DNA from: Phycomyces nitens
Taxonomy: Eukaryota > Mucoromycota > Mucoromycetes > Mucorales > Phycomycetaceae
Reading direction: 5' to 3'
Assembly (NCBI GenBank): GCA_022702545.1
Contig: JAHRBC010000002.1
Span: 744,001 to 808,000, forward strand
DNA: 64,000 nt
In this document: piece by piece, positions 11,784-21,890 of the stretch
How positions within the stretch are numbered: the first letter of the stretch is position 1
Layout of the letters: the number at the start of each line of letters is the position of its first letter
The notes under the pieces: model-generated
Told to the model about the DNA's origin: nothing
The model's database searches: none
What the model saw: the letters and a program-made list of their open reading frames with translations, nothing else
Made by a program: the position numbers and the translations under genes

Positions 11784-13592
11784 ATGCTCTTATCAGACTT
11801 TCCTCAAGAAATCATAGACATATTAACCGATCTCCTCTTCTACAAGGACAAACTCTCTTGCCGTCTAGTTTGCAAGTCATGGAACAACATTTTCCAGAAT
11901 TCCTTGTACTCTGATCTAGTTATGCATTCCAGGGATACCTTGGATAGTGTTCTGAATTTATCCCTCGACAACCGACCCGACTATCAAGAAAATGGACACC
12001 TTGTACGACATTTGTTTATAAGACATTTTATGAGATTAACAGACGAAGATATCTGCGCACTCCAAAAGATGTTTCCAAACATACAGTATATTTGCTTAGA
12101 CGATATGTATGTTAACAAAAATAACCTTGAATTGGATGTTGGTTGGCACCCCTGGAGATTACTGAGAGAACTCTCCATCTCTTTCTGGAGTATCTATACA
12201 CCTAACATTGAGGATAAGCTTGTTAAATTGCTCCTGTCATTACCCGCTCTCAGACGACTCGAGATCAAAATCCAGAATATTTCAATCTGTCCACTATCAT
12301 TCTCATTAAACGGCCTTGAAACTATTCACTCGCATCTAAAGCACCTCGAACATTTGAAGCTAAAATCAAAACTATTGCCAATTTCTGACATTGCCTTTGC
12401 AAAGATAGCAGACGTATCACCAGCCACAGCAATAAGAAGCTTGGAAATAGAAGTTAAAATCACAGATCAACGATGGTTATATTATTTCGCTCACAAATAC
12501 CCCAACCTACGCAAAATAAAACTCTGTACATCAGGTGCCATGGCTGATCCCGAAGAGCAAAGAGACAGTACAATACCAATATTAATCAAGGATCCTTTGA
12601 TACTTCAACACCTAACAAACCTGAATATTCGATATGGCAATCACTATAAGAAATCCGATACACTTATAATAGATATGGACAGTTTAAGAAACATGACGAC
12701 CAATCGCGTAAACATTTCTATCAACAAAATGGATGTCTATTCTCCTGATAACCTCTGTGATTTTCCCAGACGTATCACAAAATCCTGCCCGACCAAATAT
12801 TCAAAGGCCATTGAATCTTTTTACCTAGACTGTAACTCTTTAGATACAGTCCCAATACAGTTGATCAATATGGAGAACACCCTTTGTAATTTGGTCGATC
12901 TTGTGATCAAAAACTGCGTATCTGTTGAGCTGGATATCTTTCTCTGTAAAGGACCTCGCCTAAAGACCATTGTACTCGAAGATGCTGATATCAAAGTTAA
13001 AGATGAACTTTACACCTCAAAAAGATTTGGACTCCAGTCATTCAAAGTAAACGATGCAAAAATCACCTCAGATGTTCTTCGGTTTCTGTCATTCCACTGC
13101 AGAAATTTGAATGAGTTGGAGTTGATTCGATCATCAGTATATGGCAACATCACAACACCCGGGTGCCAGTTTATCGACATGTCATATATCCGCCTACAGA
13201 GATTATTTATATATTCTACAGAATTTATTATACAAGAAAACGAGTGTCCAGAAAATCTCAATATAACGCTTATTACACGACCAGTTAAAAATATTCCTCC
13301 AAAACAAGATTATGATCCCAATGTCCTGCCAACTGTCATTAAAAAACCTACCAAAGCTCATCATCACTGGTTTCACTTACCTAAACCCCAAACGATGCAT
13401 TCCATTCCAAAAGAAAGAGACTCCGGTATTATGAGATTTACCTCCAACTACGAGACAAACAAAAGTGTTACGCCAGAAAGGGATCATATTAAAGCAAAAA
13501 ATGCTTCTAAGCGTTGGAAGGACAAATGCATCTTTGGATATACAAAGATAAAACTTGGTTATGTCGCTGATTATAAAAACACTACCTCTTAA
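11784..13592 (+). CDS. F-box/leucine-rich protein (copy 3)
   Basis: A single-exon gene of 602 codons, sister to copy 2: F-box with identical first ~37 residues, leucine-rich middle, and C-terminal cap ending at YTKIKLGYVADYK. It is a predicted SCF adaptor. Differences from copy 2 cluster at residues ~40-180 and ~265-320, and many are replacements in the leucine-rich part; the intervening block is identical. The 3' flank starting at the stop codon (13590) reappears inverted at the right edge of the window (~63.99 kb), so a further close relative probably lies outside. Confidence 0.85.
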   Translation: MLLSDFPQEIIDILTDLLFYKDKLSCRLVCKSWNNIFQNSLYSDLVMHSRDTLDSVLNLSLDNRPDYQENGHLVRHLFIRHFMRLTDEDICALQKMFPNIQYICLDDMYVNKNNLELDVGWHPWRLLRELSISFWSIYTPNIEDKLVKLLLSLPALRRLEIKIQNISICPLSFSLNGLETIHSHLKHLEHLKLKSKLLPISDIAFAKIADVSPATAIRSLEIEVKITDQRWLYYFAHKYPNLRKIKLCTSGAMADPEEQRDSTIPILIKDPLILQHLTNLNIRYGNHYKKSDTLIIDMDSLRNMTTNRVNISINKMDVYSPDNLCDFPRRITKSCPTKYSKAIESFYLDCNSLDTVPIQLINMENTLCNLVDLVIKNCVSVELDIFLCKGPRLKTIVLEDADIKVKDELYTSKRFGLQSFKVNDAKITSDVLRFLSFHCRNLNELELIRSSVYGNITTPGCQFIDMSYIRLQRLFIYSTEFIIQENECPENLNITLITRPVKNIPPKQDYDPNVLPTVIKKPTKAHHHWFHLPKPQTMHSIPKERDSGIMRFTSNYETNKSVTPERDHIKAKNASKRWKDKCIFGYTKIKLGYVADYKNTTS

Positions 13593-14136
13593 TTCACGCA
13601 CGGTAACAAAAACTTTTTTAAATAAATATAGTATGCATTAAACAAAACAAATACGCCATATATAATACAATAAACAAGCAATTGTATAACTGAAGATACC
13701 AAGACATTTGGTTGTGAAATATAAAAACCACTCTAGTACCTTTTCTCTACCATTATTGATATATATTATAGCTTGTAAGCTGTCATTCATCTTACCCACA
13801 ACAACCTTTATATTATATGCTTATTTTTGTCAATTCATATTTCATGACTACTTTGCGAAAGTTTGAATTGTTATTAGAAGATCTCCTCTTGTCAAAAAAT
13901 ATATCCAAATCATTCTGCACTTCATAAATGGGGCTCATAGAAAAGCTTTGCATGGCAGTACTCAAAATCTCTCATCTGATGGGTTTCCTTTTAGAATTGA
14001 CGCCATTTATCCATATGATACTGCACCATATTCATGAAGAAAGAAATACATATCTTTACTTTTTAAAATATCTTTAATCTATAGAGGAAGTTTATTTGCC
14101 AAGATACCAACGTATTAGAGGGTTTGGTAAATTATT
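13593..14136 (+). repeat. Truncated fourth F-box unit (upstream module only)
   Basis: After the 3' flank of copy 3, 13725-14110 matches the beginning of the upstream module (compare 6810-7180 and 10520-10890), including the run ending in CTCAAAATCTCTSATCTGATG-like sequence near 13960-13982. Homology stops about 30 bases before the hairpin element at 14137; no F-box gene follows. It looks like a unit cut short by deletion or by the hairpin insertion. Confidence 0.65.
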
Positions 14137-14357
14137 CAAGTACTGGTTATTTCTTTGGAATTGGCGGGTTTGTAAATATTACTTGGCGGATTTGACAATC
14201 TTTACTGGCGCAGTAATGAATAATTACTGGTGATTTAAAGCAAAAGATCCGGAGGATAAAACACCAATAATTATTCATTACTGCGCCAGTAAAGATTGTC
14301 AAATCCGCCAATTATAATTTACAAATCCGTCAATTCTGAGAAAATAACCAGTACTTG
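14137..14357. mobile_element. 221 bp fold-back (hairpin) element
   Basis: Two 96 bp arms, 14137-14232 and 14262-14357, are inverted copies of each other at roughly 90% identity by eye, separated by a 29 bp loop. The outer ends are CAAGTACTGG and CCAGTACTTG, and the arms contain GGCGGATTTG motifs. There is no coding capacity. A TA inside each end (at ~14141 and ~14352) would fit a TA-targeting MITE, but no empty site is available to prove it. RNA made across it would form a long hairpin. Confidence 0.8.
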
Positions 14358-15766
14358 GTTATGAATGAAACCGCTCAATTTTTGTAGTGTATAATTATTG
14401 AACAATCGCTGCCTTTTGAAAAAGACAAGATATCATCACTTTCGTTTGATCATTATTCTAAAGTAATCAAACCAGCCATTTGTTTCTTGAATTCACCACG
14501 ACTTTTTTATATACATATACATATAAAAGCTGGGTTTCGTGTATATATACTATAGTATATATCTAAAATACCAGGTAAGTTCCTCTGCTTATAAATACAA
14601 TCCAATGCGGTATACAAAACTTGTCAATTACCATTCTACTATTATGACCACTATTTTTGATTCTTTCCATAGTTGTTTTCAACATCTTGTTTAAACATCC
14701 TTTGGCCTACAAGACCATAATCTCATATTAATTATACACACAATAGAGTATTGGCTATAGTTGATGCAAAGTAAATCTCTTTTACAAATAAAGGATTCAA
14801 TGTTAAGAATGTTACACTTGAATCGTTATTTAATCCACATGTGTTACTTTGAAAGTCTTTACGATTGTATTGTAGAGACAGGAATATAAAAGATGATTTA
14901 GTATAGATCTAGCATAACAATACTGGCCCATGAAAGCTTGCCTTGATTACTAATAAACTGGACGGCAAATGGCTATATTTTCAATTGAAATAACCCGACA
15001 AAGTTTTGATTACAAGTTATACGAACACTATAATTTACCACTACTTTATGTGCAACTGCATTATACTCGCCATCTGTATATTTCAGTGTGCCTAACAACT
15101 TGTCATTTTGATGGGTCAGCAAAGCCAAAAAAAAAAAAAGATAATTTTATGCCAGATACCATTTTTGGTAGTTTGAAACTTTTTCCCAAATGTGGTAAAA
15201 ATAATTGAAATTACTCGATTGGGATACTTGTCCTACATTCATTTGGGTGTATACAGTGTATAATAGATAAGATGTCTTGTATCAAGAAACATAACGCGGG
15301 CAATGTTGGCTATCAAAATAAAGTGTGTGTGTGTTTTTTTTTCAAAGGATCTATAGTACTATAGCGCTCTTGGATAATACTTGTATAGATTCTTGCAAAA
15401 TTAGCTTGAGTACTATTGTTTATGTCGAGGCGTTTGATCCCTTGCCATACATGTAGCATTATTGATTAAATATCGATAAAGCTATACTCAAACCCATGGT
15501 CTATTGCTATCAAATATCACGGCCGCTTTAAACATTGGATCTCAAAAAACAGAACCGTTGATCAATGTACTACTCTCTCTTTTTTTTTTAATTTCACTCT
15601 TTGTACAACCAGATATTTTATACTGATGACATAAAGATTCAGGTACAGAAAGTTGGCAGCAAGCAAGTATTGCATTAATAATCAACAGATTTTATGCATT
15701 TAAGAAATCATATAAATATACGCCTGAAATGCCCTCTTTTCTCAACATTATTACACCTCTCTCAAT
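14358..15766. other. Intergenic, no gene seen
   Basis: AT-rich DNA with no recognisable coding region. The frame at 14969-15208 has no family features. Its last part holds the promoter of the oxidoreductase gene. Confidence 0.5.
15711..15718 (+). promoter_or_regulatory. TATA box of oxidoreductase gene
   Basis: TATAAATA lies 49 bases upstream of the ATG at 15767, a plausible distance for a fungal TATA box. Confidence 0.5.
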
Positions 15767-16894
15767 ATGACCTCAAACACTCAAGTTATCTATACAAAGC
15801 CTCCCACCGAATTTCCAGTGGTTGGCGAAACTGTCAAGATATCCAAGTCTACAATTGACCTCAATGCCACTCTTCCCAAGGGTGATATAATCGTGAAAAG
15901 CCTTGTGTTTTCCGTTGATCCCTATATGCGTGGCCGTATGCGTGATCCTGCAACCGAGTCTTATACTCCAGCCTTTGAGTACGACAGTGTCATGACAGGC
16001 GACACTATGGCGGTTGTGATTAAATCCAATAACCCAAAGTTCATCCCCGGCGATTTGGTTTACGGCAGAACAAGTCTTGGTTACTTTGAAGAGTATTCAC
16101 ATGTCAAGGGATCTTATGCAGAGACCAGCTACGTGGTACGCAATGACTCCAAGATCAATGGGCTCCCATTGTCCTATTATGTAGGAGTCTTGGGTATGCC
16201 TGGTCTTACATCATATGTTGGGTAAGTCTAGAGTTATTTATCACACATACACAAATTATACATGACTCTCAACCTATTTATCATTGACTATAGTCTTAAG
16301 AAATATGGAAGACCCCAAAAAGGCGAAACACTCTATATATCAGCCGCCTCTGGTGCAGTTGGTCAACTTGTCGGCCAAATTGGAAAAGCACTTGGGCTCC
16401 ATGTAGTTGGATCTGCTGGATCGGACGAAAAGGTTGATTACCTCTGGGAACTCGGATTTGATGGAGCCTTTAACTACAAGACTGAAGATGTGGATGCAAA
16501 GTTGACTGAACTCTGCCCCAAGGGTATCGATATATACTTTGAGAATGTGGGTGGCAGCATGCTCGAGACTGTCATTGATCATGCCAACAATTTTGGACGT
16601 ATTATTGCGTGCGGTATGATCTCTCAGTACAATACCCAGGATCCATATGGTGTGCGCAACCTTGTACTTGTTGTAAAGAAACGATTGTCAATGAACGGAT
16701 TTATCATCATGGACGAAGAGAACATGACTTACGAGGAGGAATTCATAACAACCTGTACCCAATGGCTATTGGAGGGCAAGATCAAGTATAGAGAGACGAT
16801 TGTCGAGGGAATTGAGAATACTCCTATGGCCCTTTTGGATGTTCTCCAGGGAAGGAACTTTGGAAAGCAAATAGTCAAGGTTGCTGATCTATAG
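15767..16894 (+). CDS. NADP-dependent MDR oxidoreductase (PTGR/leukotriene B4 dehydrogenase-like)
   Basis: Two exons, 15767-16221 and 16294-16894, joined over a 72 bp intron (gtaagt...ctatag), give 351 residues. This is a zinc-free medium-chain dehydrogenase/reductase: substrate-side N-terminal half with DPYMRGRM, then a Rossmann half with the nucleotide-binding loop AASGAVGQLVGQIGK (residues ~170-185) and FENVGG. Relatives reduce the double bond of alpha,beta-unsaturated ketones and aldehydes with NADPH in the cytosol. The length equals the family norm and no key motif is missing. The start is the first ATG after a TATA box. The physiological substrate cannot be told. Confidence 0.93.
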
Positions 16895-17556
16895 ATAGCC
16901 AAATAAATGGAATAATATGTAATAATATAAATATTTGAATAAAACTTTTTTTTACATTGATATGTAATGTAGCGCTTCTAAATATTGTATAAATTTGCCA
17001 AATCTAAAAGTCATCTCCAAGACTATAACGTGCTTAAATGAACAAACTCTATACACCCACATTCCATTGCTAAAACACGCTTGTATTATCAAGAATTGAC
17101 TTGGTATGTTTGCGCATTAACAAATATATATATATTAGATTGTAGCAAAATATTATTGAATTCAAAGTAGAATAAGAGTATTTAACGACAAGATTATCTA
17201 TTGAAATGTTTATTAAAGAGGTATGATGCCTTGGAAAACAAGTGCAATGCTCTCTTGGCCTTTTTTTATCGAATAAAACCCCGATATTTAAGGAAAACTA
17301 TCAAACCCTAAAAGAATCAAGTAACCTCATTTAGCTAATAGAGATTCTTGTATCCTATTGTCAATTGAATACAGCAATAAATCGCTGTGCTTTGTTTACA
17401 AATCCTGACAGCCTTACCGCCAATTTCCCATCTAGTTTAAATTTCGTGTCCCAAAACAGCCGTAACCCGTTGCCAGGAATTGATAAATTGGACAACCGAC
17501 TATAAAAGTGGTTCCAGCTGAGCCTTTTCTCGAGATTCCCGAGTGTGTGATTTACA
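16895..17556. other. Intergenic, promoter region of CHFR-like gene
   Basis: No coding sequence recognised. It includes the 3' end of the oxidoreductase gene and the upstream region of the next gene. Confidence 0.5.
17501..17508 (+). promoter_or_regulatory. TATA box of CHFR-like gene
   Basis: TATAAAAG, a consensus match, starts 56 bases upstream of the proposed ATG at 17557. Confidence 0.6.
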
Positions 17557-19578
17557 ATGATGTCTCTTTGTAGGAATGTAAGTTGTACTTCATTTCACAA
17601 TTCGAGCATGCTTATCCAACAAATGTGAGCTAATGTTGACAAACAGAAAGAGATGGCGGCCGAGCTTACTTGTGGCAAGTGCTGTGAAATAACATGATCT
17701 TTATGTAAAACCTCTTTTTGGGGGATCAAGAATTGATTCCGAGTAATCGCCTTGTAGCTCTTTGCCAGGATTTGTTCAAAGATCCGGTATCTTTTATTCC
17801 ATGCCTCCACACCTTTTGCTTCAATTGTTCCAAGGATCTTTCTCGGTAAAAATAATAATATATATAAATATATATATAAAAATCAAAACGAGAATGCATA
17901 GAGGGGATTATGAGCGAGAACTTGATAAAAATAAGAATGTATTTAGAGCGAATTCTGAAAAGAATTGTCCAGTCTGCCGAGAAAAGGTCCAAGGAATCCG
18001 AAAAAACTTTATGGCATCAAGTTTCTTGCGAATCTACCTTGAGGGCAATACAGATAGGAGGATTGGCGATGATGAGCATAACAAATATCCATCGCGGTCA
18101 ACCAATGGACGTTCTAAATCCGCCATGATAGTAAGACAAATTGTTCTTTTAATTGGTTGCTGCTTCTTGTCGATAATAACGTCTTTAAATATTCTAGGCA
18201 AGAAATTTCCAGGCAGTAGAATACGATCAGTTCAAATGGGATATGAATAATTTTGGAGTGGTTAGCTACAAGTAAGTCTGCTACTGATCTGTAGCACCTA
18301 ATAACAAACTACTGTATTAGGCCATGTCGCTCTTGTATTCCGAATAACCCCACAGGCTATGTGTGTGCAGTACCTCTTGAGACAGGGTATGCAACTTCAG
18401 AGCTAAATCCAATAGGCCATTTGTTTTGTACGTTTTGTCAAAAATATATGCCATCTCGTGGCAATTTTGGGATGCCTGCATTGGATCAAGCATGTAAGAA
18501 TCAAACCATCAAACAAAAATTGTCTGTATTTTAGGACCTAACAAGATCGATCAACCATTAATATAGGCAGCTTCTGTGGTGTCGTGGCTTGCGATAGCTA
18601 TTGGGGCTGCTTTAATCATAGCCACGAAGCAAAACTCTATCTTCTTCGAGGTACCTTTTTTTTTGTGAAATGACCTCGTATTAACACTGTATGGTGGACA
18701 TTTGCATTGCCTGGTTAGATATAGGAGATGTTGATGACTTTGACGAAATATTTCTGACTGAAACTGCGAGTCTTTCTTCTCCTGAAGAAGGGTATCTCAA
18801 TCTTATCGAAATAAAGTACTTGAAAGAGTATCTAAGTTCCAATAATATATCATGGAAAGAAGTATGGAAAACCTGCACCGAAATGTTTGATAACCAAGAG
18901 TATATATGTTGTAAGTAATACAAACGTATGATTTTAGTATTGTCTAGTACTAAATATTTCTGTAGCTGCTGCAAGTTCACTTACTCTCCCAGCTCAAGAT
19001 GTATGTCATAAACTCGAGGATGCCGGAAGAGAACACTTTACGTCCATAAACGCCATAGCACCAAGGGGAAACACTCTTAAACGACCACATAAAACTCCCA
19101 AAGAAACCACAAACGGCACCACCAGTACACATCCACCACAGAAAACGCCTATTATAGCAGCAAAAAAACCTGATGGAAAATCTCGAGCCGATCCTGGTTA
19201 TCAGCAGTCGACATATCCAGCAACAACTTATTTCTCGGATAAGAACCACCCATCTGAATGTTTAATGGCATGTTATTCATGTGCTAGTGATATAACAAAT
19301 GGTCAATTATACGGATATTGGAAAGGCATTCCCATAGAAAAACTGCCAGGTAAATAACATGGTTTCATCAGACCAGGTACATTGACTAACTGGTCAATTT
19401 AGAGCACGTTGGTCTTCGTGAAGTATGCGAGTGGGGTGAAGAATGTACGGCACAATGGTCTGAAGATGACGGTGAGTGTATTGATCCCAGCGGTTTACTA
19501 TCAGAAACTGTACTTATATATATATATAACAATCTATCAGAACATGCCAAGAAATTCAGCCATGTAGACCACAATTAA
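17557..19578 (+). CDS. CHFR: CHFR-like RING E3 ubiquitin ligase with PBZ-like finger, no FHA domain
   Basis: Eleven exons: 17557-17577, 17647-17674, 17758-17845, 17902-18130, 18198-18271, 18321-18493, 18567-18650, 18719-18910, 18966-19349, 19403-19471, 19541-19578; 459 residues. A C3HC4 RING opens the protein (C16, C19, C32, H34, C37, C40, C68, C71). A cysteine-rich region follows (CDSYWGCF, then the helix NISWKEVWKTC) as in the C-terminal part of CHFR. The extreme C-terminus (CEWGEEC...HAKKFSH, residues 433-455) resembles a poly(ADP-ribose)-binding PBZ finger with two extra spacer residues. Animal CHFR delays mitotic entry and has an N-terminal FHA domain, which is absent here. Intron 2 has a GC donor; only that splice completes the RING. 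The start could also be M10. Confidence 0.82.
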
Positions 19579-19761
19579 AGTGTCTACAAGTATACCCCCA
19601 ATATCTCTTTGGATATAATATGTTGTAACATTTACAAATAGCATGTTTATTGATGCTATACTTGTTATATTTTTTGGTATTATAGCAAAACAAACAGATA
19701 ATACAGGATCATTTTTTTGATGTTCCTTTACCATGAATCCCAATAAATAAATCCATAATCT

Positions 19762-20260
19762 TTAAAGCTCATCTCTCTCGTGCTTCACAGGCTTCTCTTG
19801 TTCTGGGATGAGCTTGGAAGGTGTAAAGGGCTTGGCAACATTATCCCACTTTGCAAAGTTTATGGCTACCATACGAGACTGAAGGTCCTTGAGATAAGCC
19901 AGATGGGTTTGGTAAAAGTCTACGACAATTGAATTGAAGTAGGTGTGCATAGGAGCCTTGTTTAAATCACATCCACCAGGGGAAGCAATCAAGTCTTCGA
20001 GTACTCTAGGTTCATAAAGCTAAAAAAAAAGATATATGTATATACATATACAAAATATGAATTTTTGTTCAAAAACCTACTATTTTATCCTTTACCTTTT
20101 CATTTGCACTTTACATTTGATGGAAAATGTCGTTTAGTTGGCATGTACAGCTCAAAAAGTATGTTTATATTATAGACTTACCTAGCGTAGTCTGTTGAGG
20201 TGGCTTCGGGATAAGCTAAATAGGATTGACAACATTAGGCTTGTATTCAATCACCTTGTG

Positions 20261-20298
<38 letters not shown>

Positions 20299-21489
20299 AG
20301 GCTGATTCCTCCCGTCTTTTTACACATATAGTGAAGGCGGTCTTGGATCTCTTGGGGATCCTGACCAGGAACATGGGATGATTTCCAAAATACCTAACAA
20401 GATAACATATATATATATATATAAACATTCCAGTCTATGCTAATCCTCTCTAGTATGAATTGGTTTTTACCTCGGAAAAGTAGCTCGAGGTATAGCCCTC
20501 TGGTGTGATGACGTTGTCCGAATTGGTAAATATCAGCATGCCCTTTACACCAACATCCACACCATCTCCCTCCCACTGGGCCATTTCTGGATCATAGTTG
20601 ACCAATTCTCCCATGGTTGGCCAAATACGTTTGGCATCCTTTTGGACATAGATAAAAGGACACTAGGATTCCTTTCTTTTTTTAGAGACCTTTTCAACCC
20701 AAAACTCAATTTATTTACCTCTCCTTCTTTGAACAGATCGGTGCCCTCTGTTCTTTCTGCGTGCACCTTGCATACTTCATCAATAGCACCTTCGATATCC
20801 TTGACAGATACTTGGTTTTCAAAAGCACTCGAGATATGGATAACAATGACTTGTTTAGGACGTGTCTGGATAAAATCAAAGAGCCCATCGGTAAAGTCGC
20901 GGAAAGGCTCCCGGTTTTGCAAGTCTGCCTCTTTATCAGCACCAGAGCACAAGAACGCCTTTCCATTTGCTCTAATTGAAATACGTGTCAAAAGTGTCAC
21001 TTTGCACCAAAATTCCATTTACCCTTTGCACAAAGATACTTCCAGCAGGCGAATACCTAGGTACAATTTTTATAGCATTAGATCCAATGTACGCACAAGA
21101 ATTAATTGTTATTATTAAATAATGTACTTGCCATCATCCAGCATCTCAGTAACAGTGCGATCCTGAGTAACAGAGGGGTTCTTTGACAGAATTACTTGAT
21201 CTGTTGTCTGCTGGTTTAATTTAGCTTGGCTGTTCAACCCTTCAATATGGGCGCCAAGGAAGAAAAAGTAGTTTGCTGGAATGTCTCGTTCTTCCGGGAA
21301 ACCATTGCAAGGCAATGGGTCCTCCTTTGAGAATCCATCAGTCCTAATAAAAAAAGAAAAAGAAATGTTATGCCTGTGTATACTAGGCACCAATTCAGCC
21401 ATTCAATAATCTTACGCATCTGATGAAGAGGCAAGTACTTTGCATTGGAATGCAAAGGCTGTTAAGAATATGGCACTCCAGATCTTCAT
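19762..21489 (-). CDS. Secretory-pathway PLC-like phosphodiesterase with C-terminal RDEL
   Basis: Eight exons on the minus strand: 21416-21489, 21132-21343, 21023-21056, 20719-20971, 20471-20638, 20294-20393, 20182-20215, 19762-20005; 372 residues. There is a clear signal peptide (MKIWSAIFLTAFAFQ, ~21 residues). Next come a TIM-barrel PLC-like region with FFFLGAH (the His is the usual first catalytic histidine), GIRLLEVSLC, and PKQVIVIHIS. The protein ends HERDEL, an ER-retention-like tetrapeptide. The family cleaves or binds phosphoinositide or GPI-type substrates, but many fungal members are uncharacterised. Intron 2 has a GC donor, needed to keep the GIRLLEV strand. The 3' end converges on CHFR, 183 bp away. 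Exons 7 and 8 are the least certain. Confidence 0.78.
20264..20292. repeat. (TA)n microsatellite in intron
   Basis: A run of TA dinucleotides at the donor end of intron 6 of the PLC-like gene. Confidence 0.9.
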
Positions 21490-21890
21490 AATAATCAGTT
21501 GATGGGACAGCCGAGATTAGCAATAAAGCACTGTAATTTGAACAAAGAAAATCAGGGCTATTTAAAATCCATTTTAGGTTAAGCCAATTATTCTCCCTAT
21601 ATAAATTGGGTGTTTAGACTGCAAATGAGAAATAAACCATCAATGCTTTTAATAGAGAACAGCAGCTAATTCACTATACATATATATACATATATATATA
21701 ATAGGTGGTAAAAAGTATGGGTTCATTACGCTAGTTTTATTGTATTTACAAAGGTAAAGCCTGCAAAGTCATTGAATACAAGGTTCAGTTTATTTAGTCG
21801 CTGTGATAAAATTGAGAAGGTTGACTTTCGCCTAGAGCCAAAGACAATATGTTAATTACCACCACCACCCCCTCAAAGCATCATTACAGA
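21490..21890. other. Intergenic, promoter of PLC-like gene and 3' end of HAUS6
   Basis: AT-rich DNA with a short (TA)-rich run near 21680; no coding sequence seen. Confidence 0.5.
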
